Source: CAXSBR01 sp964236495
Lineage (GTDB): Bacteria; Actinomycetota; Actinomycetes; Mycobacteriales; Jatrophihabitantaceae
Assembly (NCBI GenBank): GCA_964236495.1
Contig: CAXSBR010000024.1
Location: 1 to 48,074 of the forward strand
Direction of reading: 5' to 3'
DNA: 48,074 nt
Under the pieces are notes generated by a model. The model searched no databases and had not been told where the DNA came from. It saw only the letters and a program-made list of their open reading frames with translations. Every line of letters starts with the position of its first letter. Positions within the stretch are counted from its first letter, which is position 1. Of this stretch, positions 15,416-24,614 are shown piece after piece. Position numbers and translations under genes: made by a program.

Positions 15416-17518
15416 ATGCCTCGTTCTGCATCCACCGATCGCCGCCGCACTCACCGCCGACAGCTGCTCACCGGGTTCTCTGCAGTCGTGCTTGCCGGCG
15501 CGGCGTCGGTCGCGATCACCGCGCCGGCGGCCAGGGCGGCCACCGGCACAACGGTGGTCAGCGCGGCGTCGGGCCGCTGCCTGGACGTCGTGGGCAACAC
15601 GACGGCACCGCGCACGCTGCTCAACATCTACGACTGCACCGGCCACGCGAACCAGGCGTGGACCTACACCTCGGCCGGTGAGCTGCGCGTCTTCGCCGAC
15701 ACGCTGTGTCTGGACGTGCGGGGCCAGGACGTCACCTCACCGGCCACGGCGCAGACCTATCCCTGCAACGGCCAGACAAATCAGAAATGGAAGCTCAACG
15801 CCGACGGCACTATCACCGGAGTGCAGTCCGGGCTGTGCCTGGACGTCAACGAGCAGCTGACCGCCAACAGCACGCCGGTGAATCTGTGGACCTGCAACGG
15901 GCAGACCAACCAGAAGTGGACGACGTCGCTGCGCGGTGCCGACACCCAGCCGCCGTCGGTGCCGGCAAATCCGCGGGTGTCCAACCTCGTCTGCGACGCG
16001 GTCACCTTCGCCTGGAACGCCGCGACGGACAACGTAGGCGTTGCGTACTACGACGTCTACCACGACGGCCAGTTGATCAAGACGGTTCCGGGAAGCACGT
16101 TGTCTACGAGCCTGTCCGTCGTCGCCGGCGTCAGGTGGGGGCTTTACGTGAACGCCCGCGACGCTGCGGGCAACGTGTCGCAGGCCAGTGCGACGGTGCC
16201 GATCACGCCGCCCCAGTGTCAGGTCGACACCACCGCGCCCAGCGCGCCGACGAACCTGGCCGGTTCCGCATCGGGCACGACGGTGACGCTCACCTGGACC
16301 GCGGCCACCGACAACATCGGCGTGCGCGCCTACGACATCTACCGCGGCGCAGTGAAGGTGGGCACGGTCACCGGAACCGCATCGGCCGCTCCGGCCACCA
16401 GCTTCGTCGATAGCGCGTTGAGCGCCAACACCGTTTACCAGTACTACGTCGTGGCCCGCGACGCGCAGGCCAACGTGTCTGCTCACAGCAACACCGCATC
16501 GGTCACCACCGGCGCGAGCTGCGGCGCCTCGGTGTGCACGGTGACGCAGGTGGCGACCGACACCGACATTCCGTGGGGTCTGCTGACGCTGCCCGACGGC
16601 CGGATTCTCTACAGCCGCCGCGACGCGCACACCATCGTCGCGCTCAACGCCACCACCGGGGCCAAGACGACCGTGGGCACCGTGCCCAACGTGGACGAGA
16701 CCGACGGTGAGGGCGGCCTGCTCGGCATCGCCATCTCCGCGACGTTCGGCACCGATCACTGGCTCTACATAATGCACACCTCACCCACCGACAACCGGAT
16801 CGTGCGCATCAAGCTCGTGAACGACGTGCTGGACAACAGCACCGAGCAGGTGCTGCTCAGCGGCATCCTGCGCAACAAGTTCCACAACGGTGGGCGGCTG
16901 CGTTTTGGTCCGGACGGCAAGCTCTACGCCTCCACCGGCGACGCTCAGAACGGTGACAACGCGCAGAACAAGGCCGGCCTGAACGGCAAGGTGCTGCGGC
17001 TGAACCCCGACGGCAGCGTGCCGAGCGACAACCCGTTCGGCAATTACGTTTGGAGCTACGGCCACCGCAATCCCCAGGGCCTGGCCTTCGATTCCCAGGG
17101 CCGGCTGTGGGAGCAGGAGTTCGGCAACGGGATCATGGACGAGACCAACCTGATCACCAAGGGCGGCAACTACGGCTGGCCTGCCTGCGAGGGCACCACC
17201 GGCACTTGCGACACCCCTGGGTTTATCGCTCCCAAGCACACCTACCCGACCGCGGACGGCTCCTGCTCGGGCATCGCCATCGTGCGCGACGTGCTGTACG
17301 TGGCCTGCGAGCGTGGCGCCCGGATGTATCGCGAGGTCATCAGCGGCAGCGAATTGACCAATGTGACCGCGTACTTCACCGGCACCTACGGCCGGCTGCG
17401 CACCGTCGAACCGGCACCCGACGGCGGCCTTTGGCTGACCACCACCAACAACGGCGACAAGGACAGCATCGCCGACAACAGCAACGAAAAGATCCTTCAC
17501 GTAGCCCTGGGCGCCTAG
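15416..17518 (+). CDS. Secreted ricin-B lectin / FN3 / sugar dehydrogenase (GSDH) protein
   Basis: The 700-aa protein opens with a Tat-type signal peptide (RRRTHRRQLLTGF, hydrophobic core, cleavage near APAARA). A ricin-B-type beta-trefoil follows at about residues 45-165, with repeated GRCLDVVG / LCLDV and QKW motifs. Two FN3-like domains lie at about 175-270 and 275-370 (TAPSAPTNLAG, AATDNIGV). The C-terminal half, about 380-700, is a glucose/sorbosone dehydrogenase beta-propeller: GEGGLLGIAI, HNGGRLRFGPDGKLY, YGHRNPQGLAF and NYGWPACEG. This suggests an extracellular PQQ-type oxidoreductase targeted to polysaccharide. ATG 15416 is preferred because GGAGG is five bases upstream and the signal peptide begins there. 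The sugar bound is unknown. Confidence 0.88.
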   Translation: MPRSASTDRRRTHRRQLLTGFSAVVLAGAASVAITAPAARAATGTTVVSAASGRCLDVVGNTTAPRTLLNIYDCTGHANQAWTYTSAGELRVFADTLCLDVRGQDVTSPATAQTYPCNGQTNQKWKLNADGTITGVQSGLCLDVNEQLTANSTPVNLWTCNGQTNQKWTTSLRGADTQPPSVPANPRVSNLVCDAVTFAWNAATDNVGVAYYDVYHDGQLIKTVPGSTLSTSLSVVAGVRWGLYVNARDAAGNVSQASATVPITPPQCQVDTTAPSAPTNLAGSASGTTVTLTWTAATDNIGVRAYDIYRGAVKVGTVTGTASAAPATSFVDSALSANTVYQYYVVARDAQANVSAHSNTASVTTGASCGASVCTVTQVATDTDIPWGLLTLPDGRILYSRRDAHTIVALNATTGAKTTVGTVPNVDETDGEGGLLGIAISATFGTDHWLYIMHTSPTDNRIVRIKLVNDVLDNSTEQVLLSGILRNKFHNGGRLRFGPDGKLYASTGDAQNGDNAQNKAGLNGKVLRLNPDGSVPSDNPFGNYVWSYGHRNPQGLAFDSQGRLWEQEFGNGIMDETNLITKGGNYGWPACEGTTGTCDTPGFIAPKHTYPTADGSCSGIAIVRDVLYVACERGARMYREVISGSELTNVTAYFTGTYGRLRTVEPAPDGGLWLTTTNNGDKDSIADNSNEKILHVALGA

Positions 17519-17671
17519 CACCGGAACTCGTTCAAGCCCGACTTGATCCGGCCGATCGGATCGGTGCAGTAACTCTGCACGCACAATCCGAACCGGCGCA
17601 CGGCAGTCGATCGCCTTGCACCGGCCTCCGCGCGGGTCGTTGGGCGACCCTGTTCACCAAGGGACTTCTCC

Positions 17672-19285
17672 ATGCATTTTCCTCGATCGTCGTTCATCGG
17701 CCGCTGCACGGTGGGGCTGGGCACATTGAGGCTGGGCACATTGGGGCTGGGCACATTGGGGCTAGCCACCCTGGCCACCGTGGCTGTGGTGGCCACCGGC
17801 ACTGCCGCAACCGGATCTACAGCCTCGGCCGCGCCGCAGAAGCGCGTGCCGATCAGCCGTCCCGGTGGCCTGACACCGCACGCAGTGCCGTTGACGGCGG
17901 GTGACTGCCAATTGACCGGCGTCAGCTGCAAGCCCTACTCGTCGACGTCGTGCACGGGCTACTCCTCGCAGACGACGCCGCCGACAACCATCCGGGTGCT
18001 GGTCCGCACCTCGAGCACGGCAGCGACTATCCAGACCGTCGACTTCCAGACCTACGTCAACAATGTGCTGCCCAACGAATGGCTGCCGAGCTGGGATGAG
18101 GAAGCGCTCAAGGCCGGCGCCGTCGCGGTCAAGTCCTACGCCTGGTATTGGGTGACGCACTTCGGCGGCTACGTCGGCAGCGAGACAGATTGCTTCGACG
18201 TCACCGACGACACGTCGTTCCAGGTGTATCGAGCCGATTCAGCGTCCACCCGAACGTCGACAGCCGTCGCGGCGAGCTGGCCGGTGGCCCTGCGCCGCGA
18301 CGGCAAGATCGTCCAGGCGTCGTATCTGGCCTATCTCGACTCGTCCTCGGAAACTTGCGGCGCATCCACCAACGGAAATCAGCTCAGCCAGTACGGCACC
18401 CAGGCGTGCGCCGAGGCCAGCACCGGTAACAAATACAACGTGATCCTGGGCAAGTACTACTCGGCAGCGTCGCTGGCGTCGGCTCGCCAGCTGCGCACCC
18501 AACACGATTTCGAGTTCGCCCAGCACAGCACCCGTGCAACCTTCAATGCCGGGCGATGGTCGATCGACGACGGCTATGCCACCACCTTCTCCTTCGGCGT
18601 GGCCGGCGATCGTCCGGTGATCACCACCGACGGCGACGGCTTCGCCCGCATCGGCGTGTTCCGGCCGTCCACCGCGACGTGGTACGTCGGCAGTCCGACC
18701 GGCACGGTGAAGACCAAGGTGCAGTTCGGCGCTCCCGGCGATGTCGCGGTGCCGGCTCAGTACGCCGGCGTGCACAAGCCCACCGTGCTAGCCGTGTTCC
18801 GGCCCACCACCGGCAGGTGGTACCAGGCAAACCCGACGGGGAGCACCGCGTCGCTGGTGCATTTCGGTGTCGCCGGCGACATCCCTGTTCCCGGGCACTA
18901 CACCGGTAGTTCGGCCACCGACTACGCCGACGGCATCGCCGTTTTCAGGCCCAGTGACGGCCGGTGGTATGTCCCGGGTCGGCCCCGAGTGCGGTACGGC
19001 CTTCGAGGCGACATTCCGATGCCCGCCGATTACGACGGCAACGGCACGACGGATCTGGCCGTCTATCGCCCGTCCAACCACCGCTTCTACCTGATTGGCC
19101 ACGCCAGCGTGCCGTTCGGGGTTGCCGGCGACATCCCGGTGACCGGCGACTTCACCGGCGACGGCCGGGCCGATCTCGCCGTCTACCGGCCGTCGACGCG
19201 CACCTGGTTCGTCCGAGCAGGGTCGACTGCCGTGTTCGGGTCGTCGGGCGATGTGCCGATCGGCGCAGCGCCGTACTCCGACTGA
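17672..19285 (+). CDS. Secreted SpoIID/LytB-like protein with C-terminal repeat domain
   Basis: The 537-aa protein has a long hydrophobic N-terminus. Its core is made of repeated GLGTL pentapeptides encoded by 15-bp DNA repeats; cleavage is likely near STASAAP. Residues about 120-270 carry the SpoIID/LytB motif (NVLPNEWLPSWDEEALKAGA, then VAVKSYAWYW) of peptidoglycan-acting or amidase-enhancer proteins. From about residue 300 a repeat domain runs to the end, with recurring AVYRPS / VFRPST, W-Y/F and GVAGDIPV motifs about 45 residues apart, like VCBS/FG-GAP-type propeller repeats. AAGGGA precedes the ATG. Its role is unknown; a cell-wall function outside sporulation is likely. Confidence 0.85.
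   Translation: MHFPRSSFIGRCTVGLGTLRLGTLGLGTLGLATLATVAVVATGTAATGSTASAAPQKRVPISRPGGLTPHAVPLTAGDCQLTGVSCKPYSSTSCTGYSSQTTPPTTIRVLVRTSSTAATIQTVDFQTYVNNVLPNEWLPSWDEEALKAGAVAVKSYAWYWVTHFGGYVGSETDCFDVTDDTSFQVYRADSASTRTSTAVAASWPVALRRDGKIVQASYLAYLDSSSETCGASTNGNQLSQYGTQACAEASTGNKYNVILGKYYSAASLASARQLRTQHDFEFAQHSTRATFNAGRWSIDDGYATTFSFGVAGDRPVITTDGDGFARIGVFRPSTATWYVGSPTGTVKTKVQFGAPGDVAVPAQYAGVHKPTVLAVFRPTTGRWYQANPTGSTASLVHFGVAGDIPVPGHYTGSSATDYADGIAVFRPSDGRWYVPGRPRVRYGLRGDIPMPADYDGNGTTDLAVYRPSNHRFYLIGHASVPFGVAGDIPVTGDFTGDGRADLAVYRPSTRTWFVRAGSTAVFGSSGDVPIGAAPYSD
17713..17772 (+). repeat. 15-bp tandem repeat encoding the signal-peptide core
   Basis: Four adjacent 15-bp units occur: GGGGCTGGGCACATT, GAGGCTGGGCACATT, GGGGCTGGGCACATT and the degenerate GGGGCTAGCCACCCT. 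They encode the recurring GLGTL / RLGTL / GLGTL / GLATL pentapeptides of the hydrophobic core of the preceding entry's signal peptide. Units 1 and 3 are identical and unit 2 differs at one base, which suggests recent slippage. A gain or loss of units keeps the reading frame. Confidence 0.85.
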
Positions 19286-19313
19286 ACCGCCCGCGACCAG
19301 TCGAGGTATGCGC

Positions 19314-19757
19314 TCAGGCAGTCGTTCCCGGCCGCTGCTCGAGACCAGAGCCCTCCTGGGTGAACTCCACGGCGTCGTGACGCACCTGGGTCTCGATCCG
19401 CTGATCTTCGGTGTGAACCCGTTCGACGTGGACGCTCACCTGCTCGTAGGGCACCGCCCGCATCGTGATCTCGGGAACCTCCTCGCGGAGCAGGATCACC
19501 AGCGGCTCGTGCTCGGGATGCAGCTCGGCGGCGGACGCGGACTCGGGGGAGCGGCGGCTGGTCTCCACCACCAGTTCCTCGCGGCGCACGGTGACCTCGA
19601 CGGTTCTGGTGGTCGTGACTACACGCCGCCGCACGGTGACGGCTTCGGTGGCGACCCAGCGCGTCGAGGCGTCCACCCGCTCGGCGAACAACGTCACTGC
19701 GACGTCAGGATCGGCGCGGTGGAACGGATCGTTGGTCGGAAGATCGGAACGGGTCAT
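19314..19757 (-). CDS. DUF2382 domain protein (YsnF/AvaK-like)
   Basis: The 147-aa protein consists almost entirely of a DUF2382 domain. It alternates basic beta-strand segments (EAVTVRRRVVTTTRTVEV, VTVRREELVVE) with acidic turns, and ends VHVERVHTEDQRIETQVRHD. The domain occurs in stress-induced proteins, often with PRC-barrel or CsbD partners; its biochemical role is not established. No signal peptide or membrane segment is visible. The gene stands alone, convergent with the SpoIID-like gene and divergent from the BrkB gene. Confidence 0.78.
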   Translation of the reverse strand: MTRSDLPTNDPFHRADPDVAVTLFAERVDASTRWVATEAVTVRRRVVTTTRTVEVTVRREELVVETSRRSPESASAAELHPEHEPLVILLREEVPEITMRAVPYEQVSVHVERVHTEDQRIETQVRHDAVEFTQEGSGLEQRPGTTA

Positions 19758-19975
19758 GGCCGAATGCTCCTTCTGAGCCCCAAGGCTCGGGTGTGCGCGT
19801 ATAGACAGGACAACCGCGGGTAGTGGTGATGCCGTTCGCTGGGCACCGGCTCTGCTCTTCTTACCCGTTCGACGCCGCGCGCGGTGAACTTCCCGCTCGC
19901 TGGCACTACTTCAGTGTGGCGTAGCACCCAAGTCCATACTGACTTGTCGTCATTTCCGACCCCGCTTGGAGACCA

Positions 19976-21058
19976 ATGCCGGCCGAACCCGCCGACGTCG
20001 GCGCCGTTCCCGCGGTGGCGTTGCCCGCACCGCCGGTGGCGCAAGCCCCGACCGGTTCCTCGACGGTCGACTACGGACCTGCGGTCGATCGCGCGCACGG
20101 CGCCACCGCAGGCAGCACCGATCAGGCTCGCGAGCGCGGACTGGGCGACCTCACCGTGCGCGACTGGCGTGAGGTGTTCGTGCGGGCGACGTTGGACATG
20201 GCCGACGACTCCGCGCCGTTGCTGTCGGCGGGCGTGGCGTTCTACATGTTTCTGTCGGTTTTTCCTGGGCTGCTGGCTGCGTTGAGCATCTACGGCTTGG
20301 TCGCAGATCCCGAACAGGTGGAAAGCCAACTCGGCAAGATTCTGGCTGCGTTGCCCGGCGACGCTCGCGGCGTGCTGGCCCAACAGGTGCACACCTTCGT
20401 CACCACCCAGCAGGGACTGTCATGGCATCTGGTGCTGGCCGTGCTCGGTGCGCTCTGGACGTCGTCGCTGGGTGTCACGGGGTTGCTCAAAGCGGTGAAG
20501 ATCGCTTACGACGAGGAGGAACACCGCAACTTCCTGCAGCTGCGCTGGACCGGAATCTGGCTCACCTTCGGCGCGCTGAGCTTCCTGATCGCCGCGATCG
20601 GGCTGCTGGCGGTCCTGCCTGTCGTGTTGGACTCCGTCGGACTCGACGGCGCCACTCGGGCGCTGGCGCAGACGCTGCGCTGGGGTGCAGTCGTGGTGCT
20701 GGCCCTGGTGGCGCTGACGCTGGTGTATCACCTGGGCGCCGACCGGGAGGGAGCTCATCCCAAGTGGACCGGCCCGGGCACCGTCGTCGCGGCAGCGATC
20801 TGGACGTGCATCAACGCGTTGTTTTCCTGGTATGCGGCAAGCTTCGGTCACTACGGGCAGACCTACGGCAGCATTACCGGCGGCGTCGTCCTGCTGCTGT
20901 GGCTCTTCCTCACCAGCCTGGTCATCCTGTTCGGCGCGGAGGTCAACGCCGAGGCCGAGCGGCAGGCGCGCGGACAGGTGCGGCCTCGCCCGAAGCAGCC
21001 GCCGTGGCAGACCGCAGCCACGTGGTGGCAGAACCGGCACCGTCGAGGACGTCGGTAG
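19976..21058 (+). CDS. YihY/virulence factor BrkB family membrane protein
   Basis: The 360-aa integral membrane protein has a soluble N-terminus of about 75 residues and then the YihY/BrkB core with six or so hydrophobic segments. Typical motifs are LLSAGVAFYMFLSVFPGLLA (first helix), the acidic HLGADREGAHPKWTGPGT loop and the SFGHYGQTYGSITGGVVLLLW segment followed by GAEVNAE. The C-terminus is a basic tail. Function is uncharacterised; it was once annotated as ribonuclease BN in error. TTGGAGA precedes the ATG. It converges on ackA with a 19-base gap. Confidence 0.88.
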   Translation: MPAEPADVGAVPAVALPAPPVAQAPTGSSTVDYGPAVDRAHGATAGSTDQARERGLGDLTVRDWREVFVRATLDMADDSAPLLSAGVAFYMFLSVFPGLLAALSIYGLVADPEQVESQLGKILAALPGDARGVLAQQVHTFVTTQQGLSWHLVLAVLGALWTSSLGVTGLLKAVKIAYDEEEHRNFLQLRWTGIWLTFGALSFLIAAIGLLAVLPVVLDSVGLDGATRALAQTLRWGAVVVLALVALTLVYHLGADREGAHPKWTGPGTVVAAAIWTCINALFSWYAASFGHYGQTYGSITGGVVLLLWLFLTSLVILFGAEVNAEAERQARGQVRPRPKQPPWQTAATWWQNRHRRGRR

Positions 21059-21077
21059 CAGCCGGGTCAGCAACGGC

Positions 21078-22172
21078 TCAGCCGGCGAGCAGCGCCCGAA
21101 CCTCCCGGGCGATCTGGAGGTCCTCGCGGGCGGCCACCACCACAACGTGCACCGGCGCCCCGTCAGCACTGAGGTCGGCATCACCGTCGGCGCGGGCGTT
21201 GCGGTCGGCGTCCACTTCGACGCCGGCCCACTTCAGTCGCCGCACCACCTGCTGCCGAAGTGCCGCCGAGTTCTCACCGACCCCGCCGGTGAACACCAGC
21301 AGATCCAACCCGCCCGCCGCCGCCGCCATGGCAGCGACAGCACCGGTCAGCCGGTGCAGGTACACGTCGAGGGCCAGTCGGGCGCGAGCATCACCGGCGT
21401 CGACGCGGGCCTGGACCTGCCTCATGTCCGAGGTACCCGCCAACGCCAATAGCCCCGACCGTTCTTCCAGCGAAGTCGATACCTGCGCCGGCGCCAAATT
21501 CTCGTGCTCTTCGAGCCACAGCACCAGACCTGGATCGACGGTGCCCGAACGCGTCGCCATCACCAGCCCTTCCAGCGGTGTGAAGCCCATCGTCGTGTCG
21601 ACGCTGCGTCCGTCCACGACTGCGCACAGCGACGCCCCGGCACCGAGGTGACAGGTCACGATCCGCACCGATTCGACCGACCGGCCCACCAGCTGAGCGC
21701 CCCGGCGGGCGGCGTAGGCGTGGGACAGGCCGTGGAAGCCGTAGCGACGCACGCCGTAACGCTCGCGCCACTCCAACGGCACGGCGTAGGTGAAGGCCTC
21801 GGGGGCCAGCGTGGCGTGGAAGCCGGTGTCGAAGCAGGCGACCGCGGGCACATCGGGCAGCAGCGCGCTCACCGCATCCAGCCCGGCCAGCGACTGGGGC
21901 TGATGCAGCGGCGCCAGGTCGGTGAGCGCGCGAAGCTGGTCCTCGACGTCGCCGACAACCCGCACCGCGGCGGCGAAGTGGGTGCCGCCGTGCACGATGC
22001 GGTGCCCGACCACATCGGGCGTCGGCCATTGTCGAAGCAGGTCCGTCAACGCGGCCGCGTCGAATCCGCCGGCGTTCGCGGCCAGCTCGGCACTGCACAA
22101 CAGATCATCGGCCGCCGACAACAGGCGCAGCTTCAGGCTGGAGGAGCCAGCGTTGACGACCAGGACCCGCAC
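21078..22172 (-). CDS. ackA: Acetate kinase
   Basis: The 364-aa kinase has the N-terminal NAGSSSLKLRL phosphate-binding motif, GHRIVHGG, ACFDTGFH, RRYGFHGLSH, a CHLGAGASLCAV segment and FTGGVGENSA. All belong to the acetate kinase ASKHA fold. It is slightly shorter than the usual 390-400 aa. It converts acetyl phosphate plus ADP to acetate plus ATP. The start lies three bases after the phosphoketolase stop, so the acetyl phosphate made by that enzyme is its obvious substrate. Confidence 0.94.
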   Translation of the reverse strand: MRVLVVNAGSSSLKLRLLSAADDLLCSAELAANAGGFDAAALTDLLRQWPTPDVVGHRIVHGGTHFAAAVRVVGDVEDQLRALTDLAPLHQPQSLAGLDAVSALLPDVPAVACFDTGFHATLAPEAFTYAVPLEWRERYGVRRYGFHGLSHAYAARRGAQLVGRSVESVRIVTCHLGAGASLCAVVDGRSVDTTMGFTPLEGLVMATRSGTVDPGLVLWLEEHENLAPAQVSTSLEERSGLLALAGTSDMRQVQARVDAGDARARLALDVYLHRLTGAVAAMAAAAGGLDLLVFTGGVGENSAALRQQVVRRLKWAGVEVDADRNARADGDADLSADGAPVHVVVVAAREDLQIAREVRALLAG

Positions 22173-22175
22173 GTC

Positions 22176-24614
22176 TCAGTCCCGGTTGGTGGCCCGCTCG
22201 GCGGGCCACGCCCAGTCGGTGATGGCCGGATCGTCCTCACCGTAGGCACGGGTGTACGCCCGCGCCGCCAGCCGGGCATCGACCATCCGCTGACGTACTG
22301 TTGCGGCCCGGCTGCCCAGGGACGGCACGCGGTCGATGACGTCCATCACCAGATGGAAGCGATCCAGGTCGTTGAGCATCACCATGTCGAAGGGAGTCGT
22401 GGTGGTGCCCTCCTCCTGGTAGCCGCGCACGTGCAGATTGGCGTGGTTGGCGCGTCGGTAGGTGAGCCGGTGAATGAGCGACGGATAGCCGTGGAAGGCG
22501 AAGATCACCGGCTTGTCCGGCGTGAACAGCGCGTCGAAGTTGCGCTCGGACAATCCGTGCGGGTGCTCGGCATCGGTCTGCAGACGCATGAGGTCCACGA
22601 CGTTGAGCACGCGGACCTTCACCTGCGGCAGGTGCTGGCGAAGCAGGTCCACCGCGGCCAGCGTCTCCAGGGTGGGCACGTCGCCGGCGCACGCGAGCAC
22701 CACGTCGGGATCATCGCCCGGCGTGCTCGCCCACTCCCATATCCCCAGGCCGCGGGTGCAGTGCGCGGTCGCTTCGTCCATGCTCAGGTACGTCAACGCA
22801 GGCTGTTTGCCCGCCACGATCACGTTGACGTAGTCGAGGCTGCGCAGGCAGTGATCGGCCACCGAGAGCAGCGTGTTCGTGTCCGGCGGTAGATACACGC
22901 GCACGATCTCGGCCTTCTTGTTGACCACGTAGTCGAGAAAGCCCGGGTCCTGGTGGGAGAAGCCGTTGTGGTCCTGGCGCCAGACATGTGAGGACAGCAG
23001 GTAGTTCAGCGACGCGATCGGACGCCGCCACGGGATGTCGTGTGTGGTCTTGAGCCACTTGGCGTGCTGGTTGAGCATCGAGTCGATGATGTGGATGAAC
23101 GCCTCGTAGCAGTTGAACAATCCGTGCCGGCCGGTGAGCAGGTAGCCCTCCAGCCAGCCTTGGCACAGGTGTTCGGACAGCACCTCCATCACTCGACCGT
23201 CGGGGGAGAGCAGCTCATCGCCCTCGATCATCTCGGCTTCCCACACCCGGGTGGTCTCCTCGAACACAGCTTGTAACCGGTTGGACGCCGTCTCGTCCGG
23301 GCCCATGAGGCGAAACCGGTCGGAGTTGGCGACACTGATGTCGCGCAGGAACTGTCCCAGCACAGAGGTCGCCTCGCTCAACTGGCCACCCGGCCGCTCG
23401 ACAACCACCGCGTAGTCGGCGAAGTCGGGCATGTCCAGCGGGCGCAGCAGCTCACCACCGTTGGCGTGCGGGTTGGCACTCATGCGTCGCTCGCCCGTGG
23501 GCGCCAGATCCTGCAGTTCGGCCACCAGCGCGCCGTCGGCGTCGAACAACTCCTCGGGTCGGTAGCTGCGCATCCACTGTTCCAACTGCAAGCGGTGTTC
23601 GTCGTTCGTGCGGGTCGCGGCCAGCGGAACCTGATGCGCTCGGAAGGTGCCTTCGACCTGTTTGCCGTCGACGACCTTGGGTCCGGTCCAGCCCTTGGGC
23701 GTGCGCAGCACGATCATCGGCCAGTGCGGTCGGTTCGGGGGTCTGGTGGTGCCTTGGGAGTCGGTACCGGAGCGGGCGTCACGCTGAATGGCCGCGATGC
23801 GGTCCAGGACGGAATCCAACGTGGCGGCGAGTTGTTGGTGGACGTCGGCCGGGTCGGATCCGACGACGAAGAATGGCTCGTAGCCGTAGCCGCGCATCAG
23901 CGAGGCCAGCTCCTCGTCACCGATGCGGGCCAACACGGTCGGACTCGCGATCTTGTAGCCGTTGAGGTGCAGCACCGGCAGAACCGCGCCGTCGCGCGCG
24001 GCGTTGAGGAACTTGTTGGAGTGCCAGCTCGCGGCCAGCGGGCCGGTTTCAGCCTCACCGTCGCCGACTACGCACAGGGCCAGTAGATCCGGGTTGTCGA
24101 ACACCGCGCCGTAGGCGTGCAGCAGTGAATAGCCCAGTTCGCCGCCTTCGTGGATGGAACCCGGCGTCTCCGGAGCGACGTGGCTGGGAATGCCGCCGGG
24201 AAAGGAGAACTGGCGGAACAACCGGCGCAGGCCCGCCTCGGTGCGGCTGATGTGCGGGTACACCTCGGTATAGGTGCCATCGAGATAGGCGTTGGCGACC
24301 AGTCCGGGACCGCCGTGGCCTGGCCCGGTCACGTAAAGGACGCTCAGATCCCGCTGGTTGATGGCCCGATTCATGTGCGCGTACAGCAGGTTCAGACCGG
24401 GAGTGGTGCCCCAGTGGCCCAGCAGACGCGGCTTGACGTGCTCGGGCAGCAGCGGTTCGCGCAGCAACGGGTTGTCCATCAAGTAGATCTGGCCCACCGA
24501 CAGGTAGTTCGCCGCGCGCCAGTAGGCGTCGATGCGGTTCAGCTCCGCCTCCGACAGCGGCTGCGCGCCTTGGATTTGGAGTTCGGTCGGATCGGAGTGC
24601 GTGTCGAGGCTCAT
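22176..24614 (-). CDS. xfp: Xylulose-5-phosphate/fructose-6-phosphate phosphoketolase
   Basis: This 812-aa thiamine-diphosphate enzyme has the full family length. The N-terminal RIDAYWRAANYLSVGQIYL, GHWGTTPGLN, VTGPGHGGP and the ThDP motif CVVGDGEAETGP are all present, as are the later HQDPGF segment and the phosphoketolase C-terminal domain. It splits xylulose-5-P or fructose-6-P to acetyl phosphate plus a triose or tetrose phosphate. ATG 24614 has an AAGGG site just upstream. With the downstream acetate kinase it makes a complete ATP-yielding branch. Confidence 0.95.
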   Translation of the reverse strand: MSLDTHSDPTELQIQGAQPLSEAELNRIDAYWRAANYLSVGQIYLMDNPLLREPLLPEHVKPRLLGHWGTTPGLNLLYAHMNRAINQRDLSVLYVTGPGHGGPGLVANAYLDGTYTEVYPHISRTEAGLRRLFRQFSFPGGIPSHVAPETPGSIHEGGELGYSLLHAYGAVFDNPDLLALCVVGDGEAETGPLAASWHSNKFLNAARDGAVLPVLHLNGYKIASPTVLARIGDEELASLMRGYGYEPFFVVGSDPADVHQQLAATLDSVLDRIAAIQRDARSGTDSQGTTRPPNRPHWPMIVLRTPKGWTGPKVVDGKQVEGTFRAHQVPLAATRTNDEHRLQLEQWMRSYRPEELFDADGALVAELQDLAPTGERRMSANPHANGGELLRPLDMPDFADYAVVVERPGGQLSEATSVLGQFLRDISVANSDRFRLMGPDETASNRLQAVFEETTRVWEAEMIEGDELLSPDGRVMEVLSEHLCQGWLEGYLLTGRHGLFNCYEAFIHIIDSMLNQHAKWLKTTHDIPWRRPIASLNYLLSSHVWRQDHNGFSHQDPGFLDYVVNKKAEIVRVYLPPDTNTLLSVADHCLRSLDYVNVIVAGKQPALTYLSMDEATAHCTRGLGIWEWASTPGDDPDVVLACAGDVPTLETLAAVDLLRQHLPQVKVRVLNVVDLMRLQTDAEHPHGLSERNFDALFTPDKPVIFAFHGYPSLIHRLTYRRANHANLHVRGYQEEGTTTTPFDMVMLNDLDRFHLVMDVIDRVPSLGSRAATVRQRMVDARLAARAYTRAYGEDDPAITDWAWPAERATNRD

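Noticed and set aside
17564..17580. Hairpin GTGCAG-TAACT-CTGCAC after the lectin-dehydrogenase gene as a terminator
   Set aside because: The stem is only 6 bp, no T-run follows, and such short palindromes are expected by chance; it is left out of the features.
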